DNA of 64,000 nucleotides from contig NZ_WFIX01000191.1 in NCBI RefSeq assembly GCF_009745985.1, positions 434,001 through 498,000 of the forward strand, written 5' to 3'. Shown in pieces: positions 28,022 through 37,016 of this stretch. The DNA is from Microbacterium karelineae (lineage in GTDB: Bacteria; Actinomycetota; Actinomycetes; Actinomycetales; Microbacteriaceae). Position numbers and translations under genes: made by a program. Below the pieces are notes generated by a model. The model saw only the letters and a list, made by a program, of their open reading frames with translations. It made no database searches and was not told the DNA's origin. Every line of letters begins with the position of its first letter. Within the stretch, counting starts at the first letter, position 1.

Positions 28022-29080
28022 ATGACTCATCGCAACGACGCGAACGCCGACCGCCCCGTCAAGATCGCGAGGATCCGGCGGATCCTCGCCGATCGCGGGG
28101 CGCCCGCCCTCCATCTCGCCTCCCCCGCCGCGCTCGCATGGCTCTTCGACGGGGCCCGCACGGGCGTCCCGCTCGGCGGCGCCCCCGTGTTCTCGGCGAC
28201 GGTCGACGCCGACGGCGGCGTGCGGGTGACGACCCTCGCGAACGAGGCGGACCGCCTCGCCGAGGAGGAGATCTGCGGCACGGTCGAGTGGGACGTCGTG
28301 CCGTGGCACGCGGCGCTCGACACCGCTGTTCCGGGGGCGCTCCGCGAGGGCGACGCGATGGCCGAGCTGCGCGCGGCGCGCGCCGTCCTGACGCCCGCCG
28401 AACGCGACCGCTATCGCGCGCTCGGGACCGACACGGCCCGCGCGGTCACGCGGATCCTCGAACGCGCGGAGCCGACCTGGACCGAGCGCGAGCTCGCCGG
28501 ACGCCTCGCGCGCGCGGCCTACGAGATCGGTGCGGAGCCGGCCGTCGCCCTCGTCGCGGGCGAGAGCCGCGGGCGCGTCCCCCATCCGATCCCCACGGAT
28601 GCGCCGCTCGGGCACCGCGCCCTCGCGGTCGTGACGACGGTGCGCCACGGGCTGCATGCGAGCATGTCGCGCTGGGTGCGCTTCGGCGGCGAGGATCCGT
28701 TCGCCGACACCGAGGCCGCGCTGCGCGACGTCGAGGCCGATGCGTTCGCCGCGACGCGCGCGGGCCGCCGCCTCGGCGACGTGCTGGCCGACGTCGCCTC
28801 GGCCTACGCGCGGCACGGCTTCGGCGACGACGCGTGGCGCGCACACCACCAGGGTGGGCCGACAGGCTACGCGGGCCGCGACCCCAAGGCGCACCCCGAC
28901 GCCGACGAGATCCTCGACGCCCCGCAGGCCTTCGCGTGGAACCCGTGGGTTCCCGGCGCGAAGCTCGAGGACACCGTGATCGCGTGCGACGACGGCATCG
29001 AGGTCCTCACCCGCGATGCGGCCTGGCCGACGGTCGACGTGCGCGGCCTCGCGCGCCCCGTCACCCTCGTCCGGGACTGA
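28022..29080 (+). CDS. M24 (Xaa-Pro peptidase/creatinase-like) protein with missing metal ligands
   Basis: A 352-residue protein with a short N-terminal domain and a C-terminal half like the pita-bread fold of M24 peptidases. HHQGGPTGYAGRD (near residue 280) and WVPGAKLEDTV (near residue 315) match the His block and last Glu block. The two metal-binding Asp positions, normally in a DxG..GYxxDxTR region, read VTTVRHGLHASMSRWVRF without Asp, and the first Glu position reads WNPW. At least three of five ligands seem lost, so peptidase activity is doubtful. It may use the fold for another substrate. GAGGAG before the ATG supports the start; the promoter shares the pectin operator. Confidence 0.75.
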   Translation: MTHRNDANADRPVKIARIRRILADRGAPALHLASPAALAWLFDGARTGVPLGGAPVFSATVDADGGVRVTTLANEADRLAEEEICGTVEWDVVPWHAALDTAVPGALREGDAMAELRAARAVLTPAERDRYRALGTDTARAVTRILERAEPTWTERELAGRLARAAYEIGAEPAVALVAGESRGRVPHPIPTDAPLGHRALAVVTTVRHGLHASMSRWVRFGGEDPFADTEAALRDVEADAFAATRAGRRLGDVLADVASAYARHGFGDDAWRAHHQGGPTGYAGRDPKAHPDADEILDAPQAFAWNPWVPGAKLEDTVIACDDGIEVLTRDAAWPTVDVRGLARPVTLVRD

Positions 29081-29107
29081 GCGCGGGCGCGAGCGCGCCC
29101 GGCGCGC
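29081..29107. terminator. GC-rich hairpin between convergent genes
   Basis: CGGGCGCG and CGCGCCCG around a 1-2-nt loop (about 29084-29101) lie between the M24-like stop and the convergent DUF6807 stop. There is no T-tract; function as a shared terminator is plausible but not certain. Confidence 0.4.
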
Positions 29108-29938
29108 TCACGCCGAGAGGGCGACCCCCGGATCCAGGGCGCCGATCAGGCCCGCCGCGACGGCGGCCGGATCGCTCGGCGCGCCGTCGAGGATCGCGAC
29201 CGCGAGGTCGAGCCGCAGGGTCTGACCGGCGGGCAGGATCCGGCGGTCGTCGACGGCGACGGCCGGGCCGAAGCCGACGTATCCGGTCGCGCGCACGAAC
29301 CACGGCATGTCCGTCGCGGTCGTGGCCGCGACGAGCGACGCCGCAACGCCGTCCACGGCGAGCCACGGCGAACGGGATCCATGCGCGACCGCCTCACCCG
29401 CGCCGTCGGCGGAGCGCAGCCGCGCGCTGGTGAACGGCGTGCGCCAGAACAGCCCCCCGTAGAACGCGCCATCGCGCCCATTGGTCTGCGGGCTGCCGAA
29501 GGTCACGTCGCCATCGCGCGCCTCGAGCTCGGACACCCACACGATCTCGCGGCCGCCCTCGGCGTCGCGCACCACGATCGAGCGGCGCTCGTCGAGCACG
29601 ACGCCCCCGCGCCGGGCGCACCACTCGATGCGCTCCGTCAGACGATCGCCGTCTCGGTGACGGTCGACGACCCGTTGCGCCCCGTGATTGTCGAGCAGCG
29701 TGGAGCCGCGACCCCGCACGTACGTGCGGCCGCCCCAGAAGCTCGTGCCGTCGACATCGGGGAGCGCGGCGCTCAGGCCGAGGTGGTGCAGGTGGTCGTC
29801 GGGCCCGACATCGGTCACGGGCGCGCCGCCGCGCGATGTCGCCACGAGGAACGGCCTCGGCGAGCGCACGGGCGCGACATCGGCGCCGTCGTCGTATGCG
29901 ACGACCGCGTCGCCCTGCCCCAGAAGTGTCGTTCTCAT
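29108..29938 (-). CDS. DUF6807 (PmoA-like) family protein
   Basis: A 276-residue protein with DDHLHHLGLSAALPDVDGTSFWGGRTYVRG near residue 70, characteristic of DUF6807 proteins often annotated PmoA. The family is frequent next to Gfo/Idh/MocA oxidoreductases and plant-polysaccharide genes in Bacteroidota, Planctomycetota and Actinomycetota; biochemical function is unknown, and a galactose-mutarotase-like beta-sandwich is expected. The start at 29938 has AAGGAG 5-6 nt upstream; a longer version from 30058 is possible but runs into the divergent PL9 promoter. It converges on the M24-like gene. Confidence 0.72.
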   Translation of the reverse strand: MRTTLLGQGDAVVAYDDGADVAPVRSPRPFLVATSRGGAPVTDVGPDDHLHHLGLSAALPDVDGTSFWGGRTYVRGRGSTLLDNHGAQRVVDRHRDGDRLTERIEWCARRGGVVLDERRSIVVRDAEGGREIVWVSELEARDGDVTFGSPQTNGRDGAFYGGLFWRTPFTSARLRSADGAGEAVAHGSRSPWLAVDGVAASLVAATTATDMPWFVRATGYVGFGPAVAVDDRRILPAGQTLRLDLAVAILDGAPSDPAAVAAGLIGALDPGVALSA

Positions 29939-30051
29939 GCTCGCTCCTTCGCGCTGCTCCGGGCGGAAGACCCCGGAGGACGTGGTCCGGTCCTGGTCGG
30001 CCATGACGCCGACACGGGTGGAAGATCTGCCGCCGATCGCTCGGCGTCCCG

Positions 30052-30080
30052 TTGACACCCCCTCGCGTCATCCGTAGGAT
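30052..30080 (+). promoter_or_regulatory. Strong promoter of the PL9 gene
   Basis: TTGACA (30052-30057), 17 bp and TAGGAT (30075-30080) form a near-consensus sigma70 promoter. The leader is about 85 nt. Confidence 0.85.
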
Positions 30081-30087
30081 CCTTTCA

Positions 30088-30103
30088 GAGAAACCGGTTT
30101 CTT
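30088..30103 (+). promoter_or_regulatory. LacI-type operator, perfect palindrome
   Basis: GAGAAACCGGTTTCTT contains the perfect 14-bp palindrome AGAAACCGGTTTCT (30089-30102), the best copy of this motif in the window. It begins 8 nt after the -10 box, over the transcription start. Confidence 0.8.
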
Positions 30104-30171
30104 GCAACCGATCCCGACGCCTCCCCGTGGCGCCGCATCCGCATTCTCGACGCATCTCGAAGAGGAGATCC

Positions 30172-32607
30172 ATGTCACTGCTGCGCACATTCACCAGAGG
30201 AGCCGTCGCGGCCCTCTCCGCCGGCGCCCTCGTCGCGGCCTCGGCGCCCGCATCCGCCTCCGATGGCGCGGCCGCCGAGGCCGCGACGAACGCCGAACGC
30301 TGGCAGATCGCCGACGTCGGGTCAGGCGCGGGATCCGGAGGGGAGGTCACCGAGAACGCCGACGGCACCCTCACCTTCGACGCGCGCGCCAGCGGGAGCA
30401 AGCTCGCCTCGAGCGAGGACGGCTTCCAGTACTTCTTCACCGAGATCGACCCCGAGGCCGAGAACTTCACCCTCACCGGCACGTTCCGCGTCGACGACGC
30501 CGCGGCGAAGGACGGCCAGTCCGGATTCGGCGTCATCGCCGTGGACGACCTCGTCGCCGGCTCGTCGCGCGACCGGTACTTCAACTCCGCCGGCGCGCTC
30601 ATCACCCGATACGGCGAAGGGACGGGCGCGACGATCAACGGAGCGCCGGGAGGACGCTTCGTGCGCGGGTACACCGGCGCGACCGACGACGCCACGGCCG
30701 GCGCCCGCGACACGTCCGGCTCGGCGGTGTTCGATCCCGACCACCGCGCCGAGCTCGGCACATCCTCGCGCTTCGAGACCGGCGACGAGTACGAGCTCAC
30801 GCTGCGCCGCTCGAACACGGGATTCCACGCCATCTGGCACCGCGACGGCGACGACGCCGAGGTCATCGCCTACGAGCCCGAGATGCTCCTGCAGCAGGAC
30901 GGCGAGGCGCTGTACGTCGGCTTCGCGGTCGCGCGCAAGATCGCCGTCACCGTGACGGACTGGTCGTTCCACACGATCCGCCCCGAAGACGACGACGCCG
31001 CGGAGGAGCGCCCGGTCGAGTACGTCGAGCCCACCCTCGACGTCGACGTGACCACGACGACGCCCAGGGACGCGCTCGAGATCCCTGTCACCGCGAACTT
31101 CCACGGCACGGGCGAGATCCTCGGCGCCGGAGGCGCCGTCCTCGCGAGCGACATCGCGCTCTCCCCCGGCGAGCGGGCGACCGCGACGGTGCCCCTCGAC
31201 GCCGGCGCGAACGATCTGACCGTGCGCGCGACCCCCTCCGACGAGCAGCCGCAGCTGGCCGCACACGAGCGCCTCGCCTCGCTGGATCCGGTCGAGACCC
31301 CGCACACCGTGACGATGCGCGCCTACGGCGAGCCCGGCCGGTCGCTCCGGGTCGCGCCCGACGGATCCGCCGACGGCGACGGATCCCCCGCCGATCCCCT
31401 CGACCTGCACACGGCCGTCGCCTTCGCGCAGCCGGGACAGCAGATCGTCCTCGAGGGCGGCACCTACTCCCCGACCTCGGCGATCGTCGTCGAACGCGGC
31501 CGCGACGGCGGCGAGGGCGAGCCGATCGTGCTCATGTCGACGCCCGGCGACCGCGCGACGCTCGACCTGTCGAACTCCGTCGGCGGCGGCCTGCACATCC
31601 GCGGCGACTGGTGGCACGTGCACGACCTCGAGATCACGGGATCCGGCGACAAGCAGAAGCCGATGCACATCGAGGGCCATCACAACGTGATCGAGCGGGT
31701 CGAGTCGCACCACAACAGCGACACCGGCATCCAGATCTCCGGCCGCTCGAGCGAGCCGTCGTCGATGTGGCCGTCGCACAACCTCGTGGTCTCGTCCATC
31801 TCGCACAACAACGCCGACGAGGGGGGAAACGACGCCGACGGCTTCGCCGCGAAGCTCACGGTCGGCGAGGGCAATGTGTTCCGCTACGACATCGCCTACA
31901 ACAACATCGACGATGGGTGGGACCTCTACGCGAAGTCGACGAGCGGCCCGATCGGCACGGTCGTGGTCGAGGACTCCGTCGCCTATGCGAACGGCGTGCT
32001 CGAAGATGATCCGGCGGCGACGGGCGAGGGCAACGGGTTCAAGCTCGGCGGCGAGTCGATCCCCGGAGACCACCTGCTGCGGAACGCGCTCGCATTCGAC
32101 AACCTCGGCACCGGCGTCACCTCGAACTCCGGCCCCGACGTCCGCCTCGACCGCGTGACCTCGGTCGACAACGCCAGGGGCGTGCGCCTCGAGACGGGCG
32201 CCGCGGCGACCGCCTACGAGGCGACGGGCGTGCTGTCGTGGGGCGGCGCGGCATCCGACGCGCTCGGCCTGAAGCAGGACGACACCTCGCTGCTCGACGA
32301 TCCGACGAACTTCTTCGACGGCGCCCACGGATCCGACCAGGTCTCGGCCGACTGGTTCGCGAGCACCGATCGCGAGGCGGCGCGCCCCGAGATCGCCGCC
32401 GACGGCTCGATCGAGACGCACGGGCTGTTCGAGCTGACGAACGCCGCGCCCGAGAGCACGGGCGCCCGGTTCGCGGCGAACCCCGCCCCGACGAGCCTCC
32501 GCGTGCTGCCGCCCGTCGCGCCGGCCCATGACGACCGCCCCGGGCGCGGCCACGGCCGCGACAAGGGCGAGGATCACCCCGGACAGGGCCACGGCACGCG
32601 CCCCTGA
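30172..32607 (+). CDS. Secreted pectate lyase, PL9 family
   Basis: An 811-residue exported enzyme. A Sec signal peptide (basic start, hydrophobic core, ASA cleavage site near residue 30) leads into an N-terminal concanavalin-like module (about 40-285) and a linker. The right-handed beta-helix follows from about residue 390. NDADGFAAKLTVGEGNVF (D554, D556 and K561) followed by NIDDGWDLY is the PL9 signature holding the calcium ligands and the catalytic lysine. It cleaves polygalacturonate by beta-elimination outside the cell. The C-terminus is rich in Asp, Arg, Gly and His. AGAGGAGA before the ATG is a strong binding site. It is monocistronic, with its own operator and terminator. Confidence 0.92.
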   Translation: MSLLRTFTRGAVAALSAGALVAASAPASASDGAAAEAATNAERWQIADVGSGAGSGGEVTENADGTLTFDARASGSKLASSEDGFQYFFTEIDPEAENFTLTGTFRVDDAAAKDGQSGFGVIAVDDLVAGSSRDRYFNSAGALITRYGEGTGATINGAPGGRFVRGYTGATDDATAGARDTSGSAVFDPDHRAELGTSSRFETGDEYELTLRRSNTGFHAIWHRDGDDAEVIAYEPEMLLQQDGEALYVGFAVARKIAVTVTDWSFHTIRPEDDDAAEERPVEYVEPTLDVDVTTTTPRDALEIPVTANFHGTGEILGAGGAVLASDIALSPGERATATVPLDAGANDLTVRATPSDEQPQLAAHERLASLDPVETPHTVTMRAYGEPGRSLRVAPDGSADGDGSPADPLDLHTAVAFAQPGQQIVLEGGTYSPTSAIVVERGRDGGEGEPIVLMSTPGDRATLDLSNSVGGGLHIRGDWWHVHDLEITGSGDKQKPMHIEGHHNVIERVESHHNSDTGIQISGRSSEPSSMWPSHNLVVSSISHNNADEGGNDADGFAAKLTVGEGNVFRYDIAYNNIDDGWDLYAKSTSGPIGTVVVEDSVAYANGVLEDDPAATGEGNGFKLGGESIPGDHLLRNALAFDNLGTGVTSNSGPDVRLDRVTSVDNARGVRLETGAAATAYEATGVLSWGGAASDALGLKQDDTSLLDDPTNFFDGAHGSDQVSADWFASTDREAARPEIAADGSIETHGLFELTNAAPESTGARFAANPAPTSLRVLPPVAPAHDDRPGRGHGRDKGEDHPGQGHGTRP

Positions 32608-32617
32608 GTGCGCCGAG

Positions 32618-32645
32618 CCGGGGCCCGTGCGGCGGGCCCCGGTTT
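32618..32645 (+). terminator. Terminator after the pectate lyase gene
   Basis: CCGGGGCCC (32618-32626), a 7-nt loop and GGGCCCCGG (32634-32642) form a perfect 9-bp stem followed by TTT. The following -35 box starts inside the T run, so the units are packed end to end. Confidence 0.85.
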
Positions 32646-32700
32646 GACACCCCGCACACACAGGACGACAATCGGAAGACCCTGAGAAACCGCTTTCTCA
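32644..32700 (+). promoter_or_regulatory. Promoter and operator of the galacturonate oxidation operon
   Basis: TTGACA (32644-32649), 17 bp and GACAAT (32667-32672) are followed by TGAGAAACCGCTTTCTCA (32683-32700). The operator is a near-perfect palindrome of the pectin type but with CCGC in place of CCGG at the centre. It sits at about +4 to +22. Confidence 0.75.
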
Positions 32701-32717
32701 CCCCATCGAGGAGAGTC

Positions 32718-34073
32718 ATGACCACCCGCCGCTTCGCCCTCATCGGCACGGGATCCCGCGCCCAGATGTACCTCGGCGCGCTCGCCGGCACGCACGCCGA
32801 CGCCGGCGTGCTCGTCGCCTGGGCCGATCCCAACTCCGGGCGCATCGACTGGTCGCAGCGCGAGCACCCGCAGCTGGGCGACCCGCGCCGCTTCGACGTC
32901 GCGGACCTCGCACGCGTCGTCCGCGAGGAGCGGATCGACGCGGTGGTCGTGACGAGCCCCGACCACACGCACGCGCGCCACGTGGTGACCGCCCTCGAGG
33001 CCGGGGCCGACGCGATCGTCGAGAAGCCCCTCACGATCGACGAGCAGGGCGTCCGCGACATCGCCGATGCGGCCGAGCGCACGGGCCGCAAGGTGACGAT
33101 CACCTTCAACTACCGATACTCGCCCCGCAACTCCGAGCTGCGGCGAGTCATCGCCTCGGGAGAGATCGGCGAGGTCACGAGCGTCCACTTCGAGTGGGTC
33201 CTCGACACGGCCCACGGGGCCGACTACTTCCGCCGCTGGCACCGCGAGAAGCAGAACTCCGGCGGGCTGCTCATCCACAAGTCGAGCCACCACTTCGACC
33301 TCGTGAACTGGTGGATCGGCGACGTCCCCTCCCGCGTGTTCGCGTCGGGGGCCCTGCGCTTCTACGGCGCCGAGAACGCGCGCCGCCGCGGGCTCGGCGA
33401 GCGCGCACCGCGCGGATCCGTCGACGATCCCCGCACCGACGCGTTCAGCCTCGACATGCGCGCCGACGACAAGCTGCGCGGGCTGTACCTCGAACAGGAG
33501 TCGCATGATGGCTACCAGCGCGACCGCGATGTGTTCGACGAGGGCATCACGATCGAGGACAACCTCTCGCTCATCGTCGACTACGACCGCGGGTCGACGA
33601 TGACCTACTCGCTCAACGCCCACTCGCCGTGGGAGGGCTACACCGTCGCCGTCAACGGCACGAAGGGCCGCGCCGAGCTGACGGTCGTCGAGCGCGGCAG
33701 CGTCCTCATCGACGAGGACGGCCGCACCGTCGTCGACCCGAGCGCCCGCCCCGACCTCGTGACCGCCGACGCCGCGCGCCCCGCCGGCGAGCGGCTCGTC
33801 GTGCAGACGCACTTCTCCCCCGCCCGCGAAGTGCCGATCCCCCAGGGCGAGGGCGGGCACGGCGGCGGCGACCAGATGCTGCTCGACGACGTCTTCCGCG
33901 GCCCCGGCGAGGATCCCCTCGGGCTGACGGCCGACTGGACCGACGGCGTCCGCAGCGTCGTCGTCGGGATCGCCGGAAACCGCTCGCTCGCCGCGCAGCA
34001 GCCCGTCCGCATCGCCGACCTCGACCTCGGGTCGGCCTCGGCCGCGATGGGCTCCGAGGGGAGCGCACGATGA
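32718..34073 (+). CDS. Gfo/Idh/MocA family oxidoreductase
   Basis: A 451-residue NAD(P)-dependent oxidoreductase, longer than the two others in the window. FALIGTGSRAQMYLGAL is the dinucleotide loop; EKPLT near residue 103 holds the catalytic lysine. FNYRYSPRNSELRRVI and GGLLIHKSSHHFDLVNWW are features of the branch acting on uronates and related sugars. GAGGAG precedes the ATG. It opens the operon for oxidative galacturonate breakdown and overlaps udh as ATGA, so its substrate is probably a pectin-derived uronate that needs conversion before or beside the main route; which one cannot be read from the sequence. Confidence 0.87.
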   Translation: MTTRRFALIGTGSRAQMYLGALAGTHADAGVLVAWADPNSGRIDWSQREHPQLGDPRRFDVADLARVVREERIDAVVVTSPDHTHARHVVTALEAGADAIVEKPLTIDEQGVRDIADAAERTGRKVTITFNYRYSPRNSELRRVIASGEIGEVTSVHFEWVLDTAHGADYFRRWHREKQNSGGLLIHKSSHHFDLVNWWIGDVPSRVFASGALRFYGAENARRRGLGERAPRGSVDDPRTDAFSLDMRADDKLRGLYLEQESHDGYQRDRDVFDEGITIEDNLSLIVDYDRGSTMTYSLNAHSPWEGYTVAVNGTKGRAELTVVERGSVLIDEDGRTVVDPSARPDLVTADAARPAGERLVVQTHFSPAREVPIPQGEGGHGGGDQMLLDDVFRGPGEDPLGLTADWTDGVRSVVVGIAGNRSLAAQQPVRIADLDLGSASAAMGSEGSAR

Positions 34074-34984
34074 GCCGCATCGTCGTCACGGGAGGCGCCG
34101 GCCGCCTCGGTCGCAGCGTCGTCACCGCCCTCGCCGATGCCGGGCACGAGGTCTTCTCCTTCGACCGCGAGAAGCTCGAGGGCCTCGCGGCCGAGCAGGT
34201 CTCGGTCGACCTCCTCGATCCGGACGAGACGCGCCGGGCGTTCGAGCGGATCCGCCCCGCCGTCGTCGTGCACCTCGCGGCGATCGCCGTCCCGGGCGCC
34301 CTGCCCGACCCCGACATCTTCCGCATCAACACGCAGCTCGTGTGGTCGGTCCTCGCGGCCGCGCTCGACTCCGGCACGGGATCCCTCCTGCTCGCCTCGA
34401 GCCCCACCGTGATCGGCTACGGGTCCCCGAGCGGCTGGGCGCCCGAGCGCCTCCCCCTCGACGAGGACCACCCCGTCGCGCCGTGGAACGGCTACGCCGC
34501 GTCGAAGGTGGCGATGGAGCAGATCGTGCAGATGGCGGTGCGCCAGCACGGCGACCGCATGAGCTTCGGCGTCTTCCGCCCCTGCTACGTGATCGCCCCC
34601 GAGGAGTGGGCGGGCGCGCCGACCCAGCAGGGCCACACGGTCGCCGAGCGCATCGCCGATCCCACACTGTCGGCCGTCGCCCTGTTCAACTACGTCGACG
34701 CCCGCGACGCCGGCGAGTTCGTCGCCGCGTGGATCGCCGGCGCCAGCGACGTGCCGAACGGATCCACCTTCTTCGTCGGCGCCCCCGACGCCCTCGCAGA
34801 CGGCGACACCGCCGTCGCCGTGCGTGCGCACCTGCCCGCGCTGGCCCCGCTCTCCCACCAGCTGACGGGCACCGAGTCCGTCTTCTCGAGCGCCCGCGCC
34901 GAGCGGCTGCTCGGCTGGCGCGCCACACGGCTGTGGCGCGACCAGCTCACCCGCACACCCGTCCCCCAGGAGGCGACACGATGA
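34070..34984 (+). CDS. udh: NAD-dependent epimerase/dehydratase family, probable uronate dehydrogenase
   Basis: A 304-residue short-chain/extended dehydrogenase. IVVTGGAGRLGRSVV is the NAD-binding loop, and YAASK (Y142, K146) the catalytic pair. Length and operon place it with uronate dehydrogenase, which oxidises galacturonate or glucuronate to the aldarolactone. The next two genes encode the enzymes that follow in that route in Agrobacterium (cycloisomerase and KdgD). Both ends overlap neighbours as ATGA. An NDP-sugar epimerase cannot be excluded from sequence alone, but the context argues against it. Confidence 0.78.
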   Translation: MSRIVVTGGAGRLGRSVVTALADAGHEVFSFDREKLEGLAAEQVSVDLLDPDETRRAFERIRPAVVVHLAAIAVPGALPDPDIFRINTQLVWSVLAAALDSGTGSLLLASSPTVIGYGSPSGWAPERLPLDEDHPVAPWNGYAASKVAMEQIVQMAVRQHGDRMSFGVFRPCYVIAPEEWAGAPTQQGHTVAERIADPTLSAVALFNYVDARDAGEFVAAWIAGASDVPNGSTFFVGAPDALADGDTAVAVRAHLPALAPLSHQLTGTESVFSSARAERLLGWRATRLWRDQLTRTPVPQEATR

Positions 34985-35916
34985 CCGCTCTCGAGATCCC
35001 CGACCGCGTGCTCTTCTTCCCCGTCACGGCGTTCGACGACCGCGACCGCGTCGACGAGGAGCTCGTGGCCCGCCATGTAGCCGACCGTGTCGCAGACAGC
35101 CCCGGCGCCGTGTTCGCGGCGTGCGGCACCGGCGAGTTCCACGCGCTCTCCCTCGACGACTACCGCGCCGTCGTGCGCGCCTCCGTCGCCGCCACGGACG
35201 GCGCCGTCCCCGTGCTCGGCGGAGCCGGCGGTCCCCTCGGCCATGCGCTCGCCTGCGCGCGCACCGCCGCCGAGGAGGGCGCCGACGGCCTGCTCGTCAT
35301 GCCGCCCTACCTCGTGGGCGCCCCCCAGGAGGGCCTCGTCGCGTACGTCGAGCAGATCGCCGCGGAGACAGAGCTGCCGATCATCGCGTATCACCGCGCG
35401 AACGCGCAGTTCACCCCCGAGTCCGTCCGGCGCCTTCTCCAGAACCCGCGCGTCGTGGGCATCAAGGACGGCGCGGGCGACCTCGCCGTCGCCCAGCAGT
35501 TCGTGCTCGAGGCCGAGCGCTCCGGACGCGAGATCCTCTTCTTCAACGGCCTGCTGACGGCCGAGATGACGCAGGCCGCGTACTCCGCGATCGGCATCCC
35601 GATGTACTCCTCGGCCGCGTTCGCGATGGCCCCCACCGCCACAGCGAGCTTCTTCACGGCCCTCCGCGGCGACGACGACGCTACGCGCCGTCTGCTTCTC
35701 GACGAGTTCTTCACGCCGCTCGTCGCGCTTCGAGACGAGGTGCCCGGGTTCGCGATCTCGCTCGTGAAGGCCGGTGTGCGCCTCGGCGGCATCCCCGTCG
35801 GGTCGGTGCGGGCACCGCTCACCGACCCGACACCCGAGCAGACCGAGCGGCTCGCGCGCATCCTCGCCCGCGGCGAGGAGCTCGCCGAGTCCCGCGCGGA
35901 GGCGCGAGCCGCATGA
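34981..35916 (+). CDS. kdgD: 5-dehydro-4-deoxyglucarate dehydratase (KdgD)
   Basis: A 311-residue DapA-superfamily (beta/alpha)8 enzyme. GIKDGAGD contains the Schiff-base lysine K162, and YHRAN carries the active-site tyrosine region. FFPVTAFD near the N-terminus and PAYS-like ILFFNGLLTAEMTQAAYSAIG segments are typical of KdgD rather than of DapA. It converts 5-dehydro-4-deoxy-D-glucarate to 2,5-dioxopentanoate with loss of water and CO2. It is coupled by ATGA overlaps between udh and the enolase-superfamily gene. Confidence 0.88.
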   Translation: MTALEIPDRVLFFPVTAFDDRDRVDEELVARHVADRVADSPGAVFAACGTGEFHALSLDDYRAVVRASVAATDGAVPVLGGAGGPLGHALACARTAAEEGADGLLVMPPYLVGAPQEGLVAYVEQIAAETELPIIAYHRANAQFTPESVRRLLQNPRVVGIKDGAGDLAVAQQFVLEAERSGREILFFNGLLTAEMTQAAYSAIGIPMYSSAAFAMAPTATASFFTALRGDDDATRRLLLDEFFTPLVALRDEVPGFAISLVKAGVRLGGIPVGSVRAPLTDPTPEQTERLARILARGEELAESRAEARAA

Positions 35917-36977
35917 CGACGCCCAGCATCGCGTCGCTCGACACGCGGCTCATCACGATCCCCCTCGTCCGTCCCTGGGGCGAGGCCGTGCGCGAGCTGC
36001 ACGTGATCGCGACCCGCGTGCGCGACTCCGACGGAGGCACGGGGCACGGATTCAGCTGGACGCCGACGATCGGTGCGCACGCGGTCGAGCAGATGCTCGC
36101 ACACGACATCGCCGACTTCGCACGCGGCCGCGACGCGGATCCGTCGATCTGGCACGACGCGTGGGCCCACCTGCACGAGGCCGGATCCGGCGGCGTGACG
36201 ACGATCGCGCTCGCGGGCCTCGACCTCGCGCTGTGGGACCTCGCGGCGCGCCGCGCGGGCACGAGCGTGACCGACCTCATCGGCCGCCGGCACGACGCGC
36301 TGCCCGCCTACGGCAGCGGGGTGAACCTGCATTACGCGCAGGACGAGCTCGTCGCGCAGGTGACGCGATGGGTGGAGCAGGGCTTCCGCGCCGTGAAGAT
36401 CAAGGTCGGCAGCCCCGACCTGGCGCGCGACGTCGCCCGCGTCGCCGCCGTACGCGAGGTGCTCGGCGCCGAGAGGCGGCTCATGATCGACGCCAACCAG
36501 CGGTGGGATCTCGACGCCGCGACGCGCGCGACGGAGCGGCTCGCGGAGTTCTCGCCCGACTGGATCGAAGAGCCCCTGCGCGCCGACGACATCGCGGGCC
36601 ACGCCGAGCTGCGCCGCCGCATCGACGTCCCCGTCGCGCTCGGCGAGAACCTCCACACGATCCACCGCTTCCGCGACGCGATCGACGCCGGCGCGGTCGA
36701 TGTCGTCCAGCCCAACATCGTGCGGGTCGGCGGCATCACGCCGTTCCTCGAGATCGCGGACCTCGCGCGCGAGCGCGGCACGCGGCTCGCCCCGCATCTG
36801 CTGCCGGAGCTCTCGTCGCAGCTCGCGTACTGCCTCCCCGAGGAGACCTGGGTGGAGGACGTCGAGGACGCGGGCTTCGCGCAGCTCGGCGCCCTCGCCG
36901 AACCGACGGGCCTGTCGATCGAAGACGGCACCGCCCGCGGCGGTCCCGTTCTCGGGCTCGGCCTCCGCTTCACCTGA
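35913..36977 (+). CDS. gci: Enolase-superfamily enzyme, probable galactarolactone cycloisomerase
   Basis: A 354-residue member of the mandelate racemase/muconate lactonising group. The KIK motif (K162, K164) supplies the base, D193, E219 and E245 (in DANQRW, WIEEPL and LGEN) are the magnesium ligands, and H295 in PHLLPEL is the second base. In Agrobacterium, Gci opens D-galactaro-1,4-lactone to 3-deoxy-2-keto-hexarate between Udh and KdgD, the same neighbours as here, so this role is proposed. Galactarate or glucarate dehydratase is the main alternative. Coupled to kdgD by ATGA. Confidence 0.78.
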   Translation: MTTPSIASLDTRLITIPLVRPWGEAVRELHVIATRVRDSDGGTGHGFSWTPTIGAHAVEQMLAHDIADFARGRDADPSIWHDAWAHLHEAGSGGVTTIALAGLDLALWDLAARRAGTSVTDLIGRRHDALPAYGSGVNLHYAQDELVAQVTRWVEQGFRAVKIKVGSPDLARDVARVAAVREVLGAERRLMIDANQRWDLDAATRATERLAEFSPDWIEEPLRADDIAGHAELRRRIDVPVALGENLHTIHRFRDAIDAGAVDVVQPNIVRVGGITPFLEIADLARERGTRLAPHLLPELSSQLAYCLPEETWVEDVEDAGFAQLGALAEPTGLSIEDGTARGGPVLGLGLRFT

Positions 36978-37016
36978 TCCGCCGCTCGACCCCTGATCTG
37001 CCACGAGGATGGACGC

